Source of the DNA: an uncultured Anaerolineae bacterium
Lineage (GTDB): Bacteria; Chloroflexota; Anaerolineae; J036; Brachytrichaceae
DNA length: 35,473 nt
Direction of reading: 5' to 3'
Assembly: GCA_937927775.1 (NCBI GenBank)
Contig: CALBEF010000134.1
Span: forward strand, 1-35,473
The translations under genes and the position numbers were made by a program. Positions 1 to 8,783 of this stretch are shown piece after piece; the first letter of the stretch is position 1, and each line of letters opens with the position of its first letter. A model generated the notes under the pieces. That model ran no database searches. It saw nothing but the letters and a program-made list of their open reading frames with translations, and was not told the origin of the DNA.

Positions 1-1386
1 CCCGTCCCGGCAGTCGGCGAAGACGCCACCACCGGCCTCTCGGCGACCGAAACGTTCTCCGACACCGCTGTGCCGCCGCCGGTTGCGCCGGTAGTGCTGC
101 CCGCAGGCACGATCAACATTGCGCTGCTCGGCGTGGACACCCGCCCGAATCTGGGGCTTGCCAATACCGATGTGATTATCATCGCCAGCATCAACCCCGA
201 CGTGCCGGCTGTCACGCTGTTGTCCATCCCGCGCGACACACTGGTGTACATCCCCGGCTGGCGCTCGCACAAGGTCAACACGGCGTTTGCGCGCGGCGGG
301 CCGGACTTGTTCAAACAGACGATCAAGTACAACTTCGGGATCAATGTGGATTACTACGCCATGGTGAATTTCTCCGCCGTGGTGCGGGCAGTCAACACGC
401 TGGGCGGCGTGCAGATCGTGGCGACCTGTCCACTGTTCCACCAGTTCCCGAAAGACCCGTATTACATGGCCGATCCTGCCTCGCCCATGACCGTGACCGC
501 CCCGTACACCGACACGTTCACCGGCGAAGTGTGGGAGCCGGGCACAGCCGTGCCTTTGCAGACGATCAACATCCCGCGCCCCGGCATCTACACGCTGGAC
601 GGCCTGGAGGCGCTGGCCTACGTGCGCGCGCGTTACGGCGTGCCGGGCGGCGACATCGACCGCGACCGGCGCGAACAGCGCCTGATTCGCGCCATGTTCA
701 ACAAGCTCAGGCAGCTCGACATGATTGCCAAAGTGCCCGAGCTGTACGCGCAGTTCCAGCAGCAGGTGAGGACCGATCTGACGCTGGAGAATATGCTGTA
801 TCTGGCCACCCTGGCGCCGCGATTCGAGGATGCCATCATTCGCAGCCGGTTCATCGACGGCGGCGGCCTGCGCGGCGCGACATTGCCACAGGTTGGTTCC
901 GTCCTCATCCCGGATCGTGAGACGATGCAGCCCTATATCCAGCAGGTGTTGCGTGTGGCATTGAATCAGCGCCCGAACGAAGGCATCCCGATCGAAGTCT
1001 GGAACGCCACCGGCGATCCGAACTTCGGCATCGTGGCCGCCGACCGGCTGGGCGATCTCGGCTTTCGCATCGCCGAAATCCGCAATGTCGAGGAGCGCGT
1101 CGCCAAAACGCAGATCATCGATTTCACCACGACGAAGAAAGGCAGCGCGTTGCCGTTGCTTCAGCGCACGTTCAACATCAACGACGATGCCATCTCCGAG
1201 CAGCCCACTGCGGATGGGCCGCGCTATCGCATCATCGTCGGGCCGGACTTTAATCCGTGCTATTACGAGGCCGGCGCGCCCACAGCGCCGCCGCCTCAAC
1301 CGACTCCCGAACCGGCTGCTGTGCCAGATGCTGCTGCGCCAGACGCCGACGCGCCGGCCGAGCCGACCGCCGAGCCTCAGCCATAA
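1..1386 (+). CDS. LytR-CpsA-Psr (LCP) family protein, 5' truncated by window edge
   Basis: LCP proteins are membrane-anchored phosphotransferases that attach polyprenyl-linked glycopolymers to the cell wall or modify the envelope. The frame is open from base 1, so the start and any N-terminal membrane anchor lie outside the window; the GTG at 70 is unlikely to be the true start. The LCP core is visible from INIALLGVDTRP through TDVIIIASINP and LLSIPRDTLVYIPG to KVNTAFARGG, with the conserved Arg and Asp residues of the polyprenyl-phosphate site, and then YVRARYG...DIDRDRREQRLI. A LytR_C domain follows (IEVWNATGDPNFG to the LLQRTFNI stretch). The last 40 or so residues are a low-complexity Pro/Ala/Glu tail. 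It converges on the helicase-partner gene with only 36 bp between stops. The family call is secure; the precise substrate cannot be told. Confidence 0.9.
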   Translation, partial: PVPAVGEDATTGLSATETFSDTAVPPPVAPVVLPAGTINIALLGVDTRPNLGLANTDVIIIASINPDVPAVTLLSIPRDTLVYIPGWRSHKVNTAFARGGPDLFKQTIKYNFGINVDYYAMVNFSAVVRAVNTLGGVQIVATCPLFHQFPKDPYYMADPASPMTVTAPYTDTFTGEVWEPGTAVPLQTINIPRPGIYTLDGLEALAYVRARYGVPGGDIDRDRREQRLIRAMFNKLRQLDMIAKVPELYAQFQQQVRTDLTLENMLYLATLAPRFEDAIIRSRFIDGGGLRGATLPQVGSVLIPDRETMQPYIQQVLRVALNQRPNEGIPIEVWNATGDPNFGIVAADRLGDLGFRIAEIRNVEERVAKTQIIDFTTTKKGSALPLLQRTFNINDDAISEQPTADGPRYRIIVGPDFNPCYYEAGAPTAPPPQPTPEPAAVPDAAAPDADAPAEPTAEPQP

Positions 1387-1410
1387 GCCGCTTCGTCTGT
1401 CAGGCAGCGC

Positions 1411-1452
1411 GCCGAGCGCGATTCACGCAGTGATCTCAATGCCGCGCTCGGC
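1411..1452. terminator. Inverted repeat between convergent genes
   Basis: A perfect 10-bp inverted repeat (GCCGAGCGCG at 1411-1420, its complement at 1443-1452) flanks a 22-base loop that contains the stop codon of the minus-strand gene. Its position between two converging genes suggests a bidirectional terminator. There is no T-run on either side, so this is a weak call. Confidence 0.3.
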
Positions 1453-3348
1453 TAACATCTCGCGCACAGCGTCGGCATGGGCGGCGTCCACAACCGCCAC
1501 CGGCTGCGCGCTGCCCTCGATTGGCCTCAGATAGCAGGCAATTGCGTCGTCGTCGAGCAGGTTGTTCAACACGTCCTGATGGCTGAACTCGAACAGGCAC
1601 ACCGTGTTTGCGGTGGCGCGGCCAAAGAAGCGGGCCCAGTCCCGGATGTGTTGCTCGACCGGCAAGGGCAGCGGGCCATCGTGCAGGTGCGCCAGCGTGG
1701 CCAGGATTTCATCCATGGTCATGCCGGCGGAGAGCGCGGCGCGAACACCGGCAGCCGTGATCTGCAACGGCTGACCCGGCGCAACAGGACCTGTCAGCGC
1801 CGCCAGTTGGCCGAGGGCGAACAGGCTCGGCGTCGGCTGCTTGAACTTCACATCGAAGCTGTCCGGTGTCTCCTCGGACAACACCAAACGCAGGCAGCCC
1901 TCTGTTTCGTCGCGCTCCGCTGAAGTCTGCCTGGCCGGGCTGACTTCGGGCATCCATCCCGCGTCGCTCAGTGTTTTGATGAGGGTTGCGGCAGGCACGC
2001 CGGATTCCACCAGCGCGTGCGCCGGCCCCAGAGCGACCGGCTCTATACCGGCCCGGGCCAGCACATCCGTGATGGCAGTCCGCGCGGCGTCATCCGCGAA
2101 CTGCACCACGCGCGCGTCGCGGTGAAACACAATCCGGTGATGTTGCGCCTGCCACTCGTCCAGCGTGCGTCGGATGTTGGGGGGCAATGGCGCGCCTTGA
2201 TGCGCTTCCAGGAAAGACGCGATGCGCTGCGCATCCCAGCCGGCCCGCTGGCCCCGGTATACCGATTGCCGGGTCAATTGATAGGTGGTGGCGCGGTCGC
2301 CGCCCTGCAAGTCTGCAAACTGATCCAGATCCATCAGCACGCGATCGCTGATCGGCTGCATGGCCAGAATGGTGAAGTTGGGTTGCACCAGCACCCGCCC
2401 GCCGCTCTCAACGTAGCGTGGCGCTTCAGCCAGATCGAGCAGCCACAGCCCGGTGTCGGTCAGCCGGTAGGCGGCGGGCAGGGGGCCGGCCGGCGTGGCT
2501 GCGTCGGCATCGGGATTGTCATAGCCCAGATCGACCAGCCCCAGCCAGTGCAATGGCCCGGCCAGCATGGATAACACGGCGGATCGATCGATGAGCCGGG
2601 CATGGCCGGCGTGAAGAGAGCGCGTGGTGGCCTGCTCGGCCGCGTCTGGGTGGCCGGCTGTGTCCGCGCGCGCCACCGCATCCAGCAGCGCCGCAACCGA
2701 CATCCAGCGCGTGTGAGTTCCGTGTCCCAGCGATTGTTCCAGGGCGGCTGTTTTCTCGGCGCGGGCGAGGGCGCGTAGCACGGTCATGCGCGTCTTGATC
2801 GCCGCCGGCAGGCTGTTGGGCAGCAGGGCGCGGCTTTGGCCGGCCTGTTTCGGCGCGCTCGCCACGTCTGCCATCTCCAGCGTGTCGCGCCATGTCTCGA
2901 ACGATTGTTTGATGCGCGCCGGCAGCGGCAATTGAAAGAATCGTCCGTCCGGTTGGGCCGTGAGCGCGCCCGGCTGATTGACCATCTCGCGCAGCCCGAT
3001 CAGCAATTGCCGCATGAAGAACAGGCGAGGGTGTTCCTGTTCAGAATCCGGCCCGCCGGGCGCCTCGTTGAGCGCCGCAAGCAGCGACTTGAACACCGTC
3101 TTGTAGATCCAGCCCCGCGCGGTCAGCCCCAGCTCGCCTTTGCCCCGCACATATCGCCAGTAGCGGCTCAGGTCGCGCTGGAAGTCAGATGCCGATGCCA
3201 ACGCAACGCTGGCCGGGCGCGGCGCGACGATGCGCAAATCTGCGCGCGCCCTGGGCGATGGGTGCATGGACTTTTCCATCGCCTGTGTGGCGTTGCGATC
3301 GGGTCTTTTCTCAGTGTTGCGCATATCCGTGGGGTGTTGCCGATGCAT
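1423..3348 (-). CDS. XPB-partner protein 1 with two helicase-associated (Helicase_C_3-like) modules
   Basis: This 641-residue protein is the last gene of a three-gene operon led by the XPB helicase. Residues 318-468 match what I know of the Helicase_C_3 / XPB-associated domain: VLVQPNFTILAMQP, then YQLTRQSVYRGQRAGW and an HHRIVFHRDARVVQF strand. A second, more divergent copy occupies about 527-641 (PLQITAAGVRAALSAGMTMDEIL to the C terminus). The N-terminal 300 residues resemble the winged-helix-like front part of the actinobacterial protein encoded beside XPB (Rv0862c type). No nuclease or ATPase motif is visible. It starts 12 bp after the upstream stop without a clear ribosome binding site, so coupled translation is likely; the ATG at 3348 is not certain. 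The role in DNA repair or transcription-coupled helicase loading is inferred from the operon. Confidence 0.8.
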   Translation of the reverse strand: MHRQHPTDMRNTEKRPDRNATQAMEKSMHPSPRARADLRIVAPRPASVALASASDFQRDLSRYWRYVRGKGELGLTARGWIYKTVFKSLLAALNEAPGGPDSEQEHPRLFFMRQLLIGLREMVNQPGALTAQPDGRFFQLPLPARIKQSFETWRDTLEMADVASAPKQAGQSRALLPNSLPAAIKTRMTVLRALARAEKTAALEQSLGHGTHTRWMSVAALLDAVARADTAGHPDAAEQATTRSLHAGHARLIDRSAVLSMLAGPLHWLGLVDLGYDNPDADAATPAGPLPAAYRLTDTGLWLLDLAEAPRYVESGGRVLVQPNFTILAMQPISDRVLMDLDQFADLQGGDRATTYQLTRQSVYRGQRAGWDAQRIASFLEAHQGAPLPPNIRRTLDEWQAQHHRIVFHRDARVVQFADDAARTAITDVLARAGIEPVALGPAHALVESGVPAATLIKTLSDAGWMPEVSPARQTSAERDETEGCLRLVLSEETPDSFDVKFKQPTPSLFALGQLAALTGPVAPGQPLQITAAGVRAALSAGMTMDEILATLAHLHDGPLPLPVEQHIRDWARFFGRATANTVCLFEFSHQDVLNNLLDDDAIACYLRPIEGSAQPVAVVDAAHADAVREMLAERGIEITA

Positions 3349-3360
3349 GGTTTGCCGGAC

Positions 3361-5439
3361 TCACATCACGGTGGGCGTGTATCCGCGCTCGACGAACTCG
3401 CGAACCAGTTCGTCCAGATTCTCCGGCCGGATCACCACGGCGCGCGGCGAAATCTGGCACACGATGGCCTGCGCCAGCGTTGTGTTGGCCAGCAACTCGG
3501 GCAGGGCGTAGTCGTCGGACAACTGAAGCACGGCCAGCGATTCATAGACCCGCGCGCGGCCATAGCGTTCAGCAATGGAGCGGAACTGATGGAGCGCCGC
3601 CTCGGGCGCCGGCGCGCCAAACTGCTCGAACTGCGCGGCGACCTGCTCAACCGTAATCCCCTCGCGCAAGGCGGCCTGGATGCTGGCCGGCGTCAGGCGA
3701 TAGGTGAAGGGCGCTTCTGTCGGTTCGCCGATCTTGCGCGCAAACGCGATGAAGCCGGCCCGTTCCGGCGCGGGCGGCAAATGCCAGGTGGCAGCGTCGA
3801 GCCACATGACCGGCGCGGTGGTTCGGGGCTGCGGTCGCGCCGCTGCCGGCAGTGGAGGCAGGGGGTGCGCAGCCGACAAGTCTGACGCACTTGCCGCAAT
3901 CTGTGCCTGCATCACCCAGTCGGCCACATCCGTGACGCGAAACGCGACGAGAGCGTTTTCCGCGCCATTTCGGACGCAGTCCGCCGCCATCTCCTCTGCT
4001 TCGATCAGGCCAAACCACTGCAACGGCCCATGCAGAGCGGCTGCGAGGACTGCGCCGATGCTGCGCATCCATTCGTCATACCGGCTGTGCTGAAGGCGAA
4101 TCAGGCCGTCCGGGCTGGCGAACCACCAGTGGTCGGGGGGCATGAACGTCCAGGCGCAGTCCGGGTGAAAGTCGAACAGCGCGCGGCGCAACGCCGGCCA
4201 GTCGATCCACTGCTGGCGCGGCAATCCGCGCAAGACACGGAACAGATAGCGGCGCAAGGCGCACCACTCCGCGCCCAGGTCGAGCGGCCCCATCTCGCGC
4301 GCGCCGATCGCGCGCATGAGTTTGAACGGCGCATGGCGCATGGCCAGCTCCGCCTCGATCGCATCGGGGACGCTTTCCTGCCACGCGCGCCACGCGCGCA
4401 GAAAGCGTTGCTCGTGTGACAGCGCGTACCACGCCTCGATGGCGTCCATGCGCGCCCTGACGCGCCGGCCGGCTTCCGGGGCAGGGGCGTCACCGCTGAC
4501 GTTGGGCGCCTCGATCAATTGCAGGACGGCTGCGATGGCGAACAGAAACGCGCACTCGGCGCCCGGCAGGCCGGTCTGATTCTCCAGCATCGCGCGGGCG
4601 TCGGGCGAGAGCCACGAGGCTACCGGCACGCCGATGCCGCTGCGCGGGTCCGGCGCCCAGCCCGGGCGCGAGTTGAGCAGGCGCTGGGCTTCGTCTTTGT
4701 TGTGTTCCCACCGCTTCAGCCAGGCGATGCTGCCGGCCTGAGTATGACGCGCCAGCGCCGGTCGAATTTGGATGCCGGTGGAGATTACGGCGTCGAGGAA
4801 CATCTCGAATGCGTCGAGGAAATTGGCGATTGGCGATTGGCGATTGGCGATCGTTGACAGGTCGTTGGCGCTCGTGGCAGAGGCGATGGCCCACGAGATG
4901 ACCGGCACGTTGCCGCCGCTGGCTGCCAGCGGCAGCCACTGGTAGTACACGTCACGGTAGCCTGTGTAACGGTTGGTGGGAAAGATCAACGCGCGCCGGC
5001 GCAGGGCGTCGAGGGTTTCCGACAGCGAACGATCCGCGCCGCTCCCGGCCTGCCGGCTCCACAGGTTGCTGATCAGGGTGCGCGGCACAGGGAGTTCGTG
5101 GTCGCGCGCAGTCAGCAGCCGGCGCGCCAACTCGGCCTGGTCGGCTGGCAATCCCTCCAGCAGCGCCTCCGGCTCGCTGCGCATCCGCGCCACGCGCTCG
5201 CCAAGCGCCTGAGCCACCTGCTCGACGAAGCCGTTGCGCGACGCTCCTTTGAGCGGGATGTCCCACAGCCGGGCCAGCGCGCGCATCTGGGCAATGTTGA
5301 ACTCGGCTTCGAGCGTTTCACGCAAGGCCGGCGACTGGGCGCGGAACGGCGTGGCGCGCGGCCAAAAGCCGGCGCTTTCAGGCGATGTTTGCGGCAGGCT
5401 GTGCGCGCGTGTCACGATCATCGGGTGATAACGGCTCAA
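3361..5439 (-). CDS. XPB-partner protein 2 with C-terminal helicase-associated module
   Basis: This 692-residue protein is the middle gene of the XPB operon. Its C terminus (about 579-692) begins TYRLTPASIQAALREGITVE and ends VREFVERGYTPTVM. It aligns by eye with the N-terminal module of the XPB helicase and with both modules of the downstream partner. The front 550 residues are mostly helical and rich in Trp, Arg and Ala, with no catalytic motif that I recognise. Residues 195-207 (TIANRQSPIANFL) are encoded by a 7-bp tandem repeat and look like an insertion. The 5439 start is TTG; an ATG six codons downstream (5421) is equally possible, and neither has a ribosome binding site. An octamer repeat array fills the gap to the helicase gene. 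The function is unknown; a helicase cofactor role is inferred. Confidence 0.75.
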   Translation of the reverse strand: MSRYHPMIVTRAHSLPQTSPESAGFWPRATPFRAQSPALRETLEAEFNIAQMRALARLWDIPLKGASRNGFVEQVAQALGERVARMRSEPEALLEGLPADQAELARRLLTARDHELPVPRTLISNLWSRQAGSGADRSLSETLDALRRRALIFPTNRYTGYRDVYYQWLPLAASGGNVPVISWAIASATSANDLSTIANRQSPIANFLDAFEMFLDAVISTGIQIRPALARHTQAGSIAWLKRWEHNKDEAQRLLNSRPGWAPDPRSGIGVPVASWLSPDARAMLENQTGLPGAECAFLFAIAAVLQLIEAPNVSGDAPAPEAGRRVRARMDAIEAWYALSHEQRFLRAWRAWQESVPDAIEAELAMRHAPFKLMRAIGAREMGPLDLGAEWCALRRYLFRVLRGLPRQQWIDWPALRRALFDFHPDCAWTFMPPDHWWFASPDGLIRLQHSRYDEWMRSIGAVLAAALHGPLQWFGLIEAEEMAADCVRNGAENALVAFRVTDVADWVMQAQIAASASDLSAAHPLPPLPAAARPQPRTTAPVMWLDAATWHLPPAPERAGFIAFARKIGEPTEAPFTYRLTPASIQAALREGITVEQVAAQFEQFGAPAPEAALHQFRSIAERYGRARVYESLAVLQLSDDYALPELLANTTLAQAIVCQISPRAVVIRPENLDELVREFVERGYTPTVM
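4821..4855. repeat. Heptad tandem repeat inside a coding region (GATTGGC units)
   Basis: Five consecutive 7-bp units read aattggc, gattggc (three times), gatcgtt. On the minus strand they are read as IANRQSPIAN in XPB-partner 2. Because 7 is coprime with 3, the array cycles through three frames and gives a 7-residue peptide period. Sister arrays occur in the helicase gene, the intergenic DNA and the RNase P RNA gene. Confidence 0.85.
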
Positions 5440-5490
5440 TGACTCAATGACTCAATGACTCAATGACTCAATCTCTCAATCTCTCAATTC
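5435..5490. repeat. Octamer tandem repeat array (CTCAATGA/CTCAATCT), seven copies
   Basis: Seven perfect-phase 8-bp units run from 5435: four CTCAATGA, two CTCAATCT and one CTCAATTC. The array fills the gap between the helicase gene and the second operon gene. It contains the TGA stop of the helicase (minus strand, 5484-5486) and the TTG start proposed for the next gene. Array length will therefore vary the spacing, and possibly translational coupling, between the two genes. Confidence 0.9.
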
Positions 5491-7355
5491 CTGCGCCGGA
5501 CGGGCGCGGCGTTGGCGGCGATCACCGCCGGCTGGAACGCTTCGACCTCGTCCTCGTAAAAAATGTCGTAGTGGTAGCCCTGCTCGGTCAGAAACAACTG
5601 GCGTTTGGCGGCGAATTCCTGATCCAGCGTGTCGCGCGTGACGAGGGTGTAGAAGTGCGCCAGCAGCCCGTTCTGTTTTGGCCGCAACACGCGGCCCAGG
5701 CGCTGCGCCTCTTCCTGGCGCGAGCCGAACATGCCACTGACCTGAATCAGCACATTGGCGTCGGGCAGGTCGATGGAGAAGTTGCCCACTTTTGACAGCA
5801 CCAGCTTGTTGATCTCGCCATCGCGGAATTGCGCGTACAGCTTCTCGCGCTGGCGCACGGGCGTCTCGCCGGTGATAAGAGGAGCGTCGATGCGCCGCGC
5901 GATCTCTTCCAACTGGTCGAGAAACTGGCCGATGATAAGCACCGAGTCCTGGCGATGCTTGGACATCAGCAGGGAGAGGATGCGCTGCTTGCGCCGATTG
6001 GTGGCCGCAAAGCGGTACTTGTTGTCGAGATTGGTCACGGCGTATTCGAGCCGGTCTTCTTCTTCCAGCGGGATGCGAATCTCGTGGCATTCGGCGGTGG
6101 CGATCCAGCCCTGGCGTTCCAGGTCTTTCCACGGCACGTCGTACTTTTTGGGGCCGACCAGCGAGAACACTTCGTCTTCGCGCCCGTCCTCGCGCACGAG
6201 GGTGGCCGTCAGGCCGAGCCGGCGGCGGGCCTGGATTTCGGCGGTGATGCGGAACACCGGCGCCGGCAACAGGTGCACCTCGTCGTACACGATCAGCCCC
6301 CAGTCCAGCGAGTTGAACAACGCCATGTGGGGATAGTCGGTGAGGATCGACGATTGACGAATTGACGATTGACGATTGACGATTGATGATTGACGATCGG
6401 TGTTGTCGATTCCGTTGGCGAGGTCAGGCTGGCCGGCGGCGGGTTTGCGGCGGGGGCGGTAGGTGAGCACCTGATAAGTGGTGATGGTCACGGGACGGAT
6501 TTCCTTCTTCAGGCCGGTGTACTCGCCGATCTGGTCTTCGACGAGGGTGGTCTTGTCGAGCAACTCGCGGATCCATTGCCGCACGGCCACGGTGTTCGGG
6601 GTCAGGACGAGGGTGGCGCACTGCGCGCGATGCATGGCGGCGATGCCGACCAGTGTCTTGCCGGCCCCGCAGGGCAGCACCACGACGCCGCTGCCGCCGG
6701 CGGCGCTCCCGCCGGCCCAGTACACTTCGGCGGCGTCCACCTGATAGTTGCGCAGCGAGAAGGGCGCGCCGGTCAACGCCCCAAGCTCGCGCAGATCGAA
6801 TGCCAGCGCAGCGCCCTCGACATAGCCGGCCAGGTCTTCGGCCGGAAAACCGATCTGCACCAGCACGCGCTTGACATGCCCGCGCTGCGCGGGGTCGATC
6901 TGAAAAGTGAGCGGGTTCAGCCGGGCCTGCACGAGCGGCGCGAACAGCTTGTGCCGGCTGATCTCTTCGGCCAGCCGCGCATCGTCGGTGACAACCAGCA
7001 TACGGCCTGCGCCATTTGGCCCGCCGGCCCGGACCCCTTCTTCGGCGACGATTTTGATCCGCCCGTAGCGCCCAATGGCGTCCCGAATATCCACCCTGAC
7101 GTTGTCCGGCAGCGGGTACTTGGAGAATCGCTCCAGGTCGGCCAGGATGGCGTCGGCGGTCAGGCCGGCTGCGGCGGCATTCCACAGCGACAGCGCGCCG
7201 ATGCGATAGGTGTGCACGTATTCCGGGCTTTTTTCCAGCTCGGCGAAGCGGGCCAGGGCGTCGCGCGCCTCGGCGTACAGCGGGTTGTCCACTTCCAGCA
7301 GCACGCTCTTGTCGCTCTGGACGATCAGCGGATTTTCGGGCCGGTAAGTTGTCAT
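5484..7355 (-). CDS. XPB/Ssl2-family DNA helicase (superfamily 2, 3'-5')
   Basis: Bacterial homologue of the XPB helicase, an ATP-driven DNA-unwinding enzyme linked to nucleotide excision repair. At 623 residues it has the expected size. The N-terminal domain (about 1-190) corresponds to the damage-recognition-like domain of archaeal XPB and resembles the modules of its two partners. Walker A is PCGAGKT at 228-234, motif II is DEVH at 358-361, motif III is LTATLVRED, and R388-E389-D390 is the RED motif typical of XPB. The C-terminal RecA-like domain holds SVLIIGQFLDQLEEIARRI, LITGETP and the motif VI region QRLGRVLRPK. Residues about 318-340 (NTDRQSSIVNRQSSIRQSSI) come from a heptad repeat insert just before motif II. 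It is the first gene of the operon, divergent from the DUF3592 gene. No good ribosome binding site precedes the ATG. Confidence 0.93.
   Translation of the reverse strand: MTTYRPENPLIVQSDKSVLLEVDNPLYAEARDALARFAELEKSPEYVHTYRIGALSLWNAAAAGLTADAILADLERFSKYPLPDNVRVDIRDAIGRYGRIKIVAEEGVRAGGPNGAGRMLVVTDDARLAEEISRHKLFAPLVQARLNPLTFQIDPAQRGHVKRVLVQIGFPAEDLAGYVEGAALAFDLRELGALTGAPFSLRNYQVDAAEVYWAGGSAAGGSGVVVLPCGAGKTLVGIAAMHRAQCATLVLTPNTVAVRQWIRELLDKTTLVEDQIGEYTGLKKEIRPVTITTYQVLTYRPRRKPAAGQPDLANGIDNTDRQSSIVNRQSSIRQSSILTDYPHMALFNSLDWGLIVYDEVHLLPAPVFRITAEIQARRRLGLTATLVREDGREDEVFSLVGPKKYDVPWKDLERQGWIATAECHEIRIPLEEEDRLEYAVTNLDNKYRFAATNRRKQRILSLLMSKHRQDSVLIIGQFLDQLEEIARRIDAPLITGETPVRQREKLYAQFRDGEINKLVLSKVGNFSIDLPDANVLIQVSGMFGSRQEEAQRLGRVLRPKQNGLLAHFYTLVTRDTLDQEFAAKRQLFLTEQGYHYDIFYEDEVEAFQPAVIAANAAPVRRRN
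6345..6401. repeat. Heptad tandem repeat inside the XPB helicase gene (GATTGAC units)
   Basis: Eight units of the 7-bp word GATTGAC or a one-base variant lie in tandem, with one extra base at 6359-6366 that makes that unit 8 bp. Read on the minus strand, they encode VNRQSSI-type repeats in the linker before helicase motif II. The same heptad, in both orientations, builds the P12 helix of the RNase P RNA gene about 3.9 kb away. Confidence 0.9.
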
Positions 7356-7492
7356 ACGAAATATCCATTAGAACATAGTTTGGAGACTGGAGTCAATGGC
7401 GCGCGCGCCTCGCGCCTCCCTTGCTCCTGCGCCCTGCGCGCGCCGTGCGCCACTTGCGCCGGAGGTGGGGGTGTGGTTAACTACCACCCCGG

Positions 7493-7906
7493 ATGTTCCA
7501 GATAGCCATCATGCTTCTGACCGGCGCCCTGGGGCTGGTGTCCATTGTCGTGGGGGCGCTCAACCTGGCGCAGGTCATCCGCTTCGTATGGCGCGCGCAG
7601 ACGGCCTCCGGCGTCGTCTCTGAGATCGTCGAGTTGGAAAAACGCCCGATCGGCAGTCCGCTCTATCAGGCGCGTGTGCGATTCAGCACCCGCGATGGCC
7701 GCGAGGTTCAATTCGACAATCGCAATCTGACCGGCAAGCTCTACGAGGTGGCCGGCCAGAAAGTCACGGTGCTCTACGATCCGGCCAGGCCGGCCGAAGC
7801 AATGATTCGCACGATCTGGATGTGGCTCAACCCGGTCGTTGCCCTGTTGAGCGGGTCGATCCTCATCGCCATTTGCGCGGCGAATCTGGCGCAGTTCGGG
7901 CAGTAG
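7493..7906 (+). CDS. DUF3592 domain membrane protein
   Basis: A 137-residue protein with two predicted membrane helices (about residues 3-28 and 108-134) around a small polar domain. The pattern ASGVVSEIVELE...YQARVRFSTRDGREVQF and the later VTVLYDPARPAEAMI is that of DUF3592, whose biochemical role is unknown. The polar domain would face one side of the membrane. It has no clear ribosome binding site. It lies divergent from the XPB operon, and its stop is 14 bp before the lipoyl gene, which seems to have its own -10 box. Confidence 0.82.
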   Translation: MFQIAIMLLTGALGLVSIVVGALNLAQVIRFVWRAQTASGVVSEIVELEKRPIGSPLYQARVRFSTRDGREVQFDNRNLTGKLYEVAGQKVTVLYDPARPAEAMIRTIWMWLNPVVALLSGSILIAICAANLAQFGQ

Positions 7907-7907
7907 C

Positions 7908-7913
7908 TATACT
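7908..7913 (+). promoter_or_regulatory. Putative leaderless -10 box (TATACT) for lipM-like gene
   Basis: TATACT lies exactly seven bases (CACCGGC) before the ATG at 7921, with no ribosome binding site between. Transcription would begin at or next to the A of ATG. The same TATACT-N7-ATG layout precedes nudC. No convincing -35 box is seen. Confidence 0.55.
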
Positions 7914-7920
7914 CACCGGC

Positions 7921-8733
7921 ATGTCTTTCCCGTTTCGCCTGATTCTGGATGACCCTGCGGATTGCACCCGCTGCGACGGCGCGACGAACATGGCGCGCGA
8001 TGAGGCCATTTCGCGCGCAGTGGCTGCCGGCGACCAGCCGGCCACGCTGCGCTTCTATGCCTGGCAGCCGCCCTGCATCAGCCTGGGACAGGCGCAGCGC
8101 ATCCGCAGTGTTGACCTGGCCGCGTGCGAGGCCGATGGGGTGGGTGTGGTGCGCCGGCCTACCGGCGGCCTGGCTATCCTGCACACCGACGAGTTCACCT
8201 ACAGCATCTCTCTGCCGATCGGCCACCCGATCGCCGAAGGCGACGTGATGACCTCCTACCGGCGCATTGCCGGGGCGATTGTCGAGGGCTTGCGCCGGCT
8301 GGGCGTGCCCGACGCCAATGCCGACCGCGTCGCCAAAGAAGACAGGGCCAAAGGGCCGGTGTGCTTCGAGGCGCCCAGCGACTATGAAGTGGTGGGCGGC
8401 GGCAGGAAGCTGGTAGGCAGCGCCCAGTGGCGGCGGGTGGATGGCGTGCTCCAGCATGGCAGCCTGCCCTTGCGCGGCGACATTGCCCGCATCTGTCGCT
8501 ATCTGATCGGCGCCCCGCCGCCGGACGAAGTGCGCGCGCACGCCGGCACGCTTGGCGAAATCACGGGCCGCGATGTGTCCTGGCGCGAGGTCGCGCAGGC
8601 GTGGCAAGCGGCGTTCGCAGACACGCTGGACATTGTCTTCGAGGCGCAACCCATCTCCGAGGCCGAACTGCGCGCGACCGACGAACTGCTTGCATCGCGC
8701 TATGCCAACGACGCCTGGACGAAACGGCGCTGA
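7921..8733 (+). CDS. lipM: Lipoate/octanoate ligase-fold protein, probably octanoyltransferase LipM
   Basis: A 270-residue member of the BPL_LplA_LipB fold, which transfers octanoyl or lipoyl groups to lipoyl domains of the 2-oxoacid dehydrogenase and glycine cleavage complexes in the cytoplasm. VVRRPTGGLAILHTDEFTYS (about 76-95) is the family signature. GRKLVGSAQWRR (161-172) holds the conserved Lys163, and LQHGSLPL follows. PVCFEAPSDYEV carries Cys148, matching the LipM catalytic Cys loop, which favours octanoyltransferase over ATP-dependent LplA. The frame extends upstream to 7822 inside the preceding gene, but the ATG at 7921 starts where homology starts and has the TATACT box seven bases before it. 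The family is secure; LipM versus LplA is an inference from the Cys. Confidence 0.85.
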   Translation: MSFPFRLILDDPADCTRCDGATNMARDEAISRAVAAGDQPATLRFYAWQPPCISLGQAQRIRSVDLAACEADGVGVVRRPTGGLAILHTDEFTYSISLPIGHPIAEGDVMTSYRRIAGAIVEGLRRLGVPDANADRVAKEDRAKGPVCFEAPSDYEVVGGGRKLVGSAQWRRVDGVLQHGSLPLRGDIARICRYLIGAPPPDEVRAHAGTLGEITGRDVSWREVAQAWQAAFADTLDIVFEAQPISEAELRATDELLASRYANDAWTKRR

Positions 8734-8783
8734 GCGGGCGCTTTGTAACACGGGATTCATCCCGTGGCGCGAATCCAAAAGAA

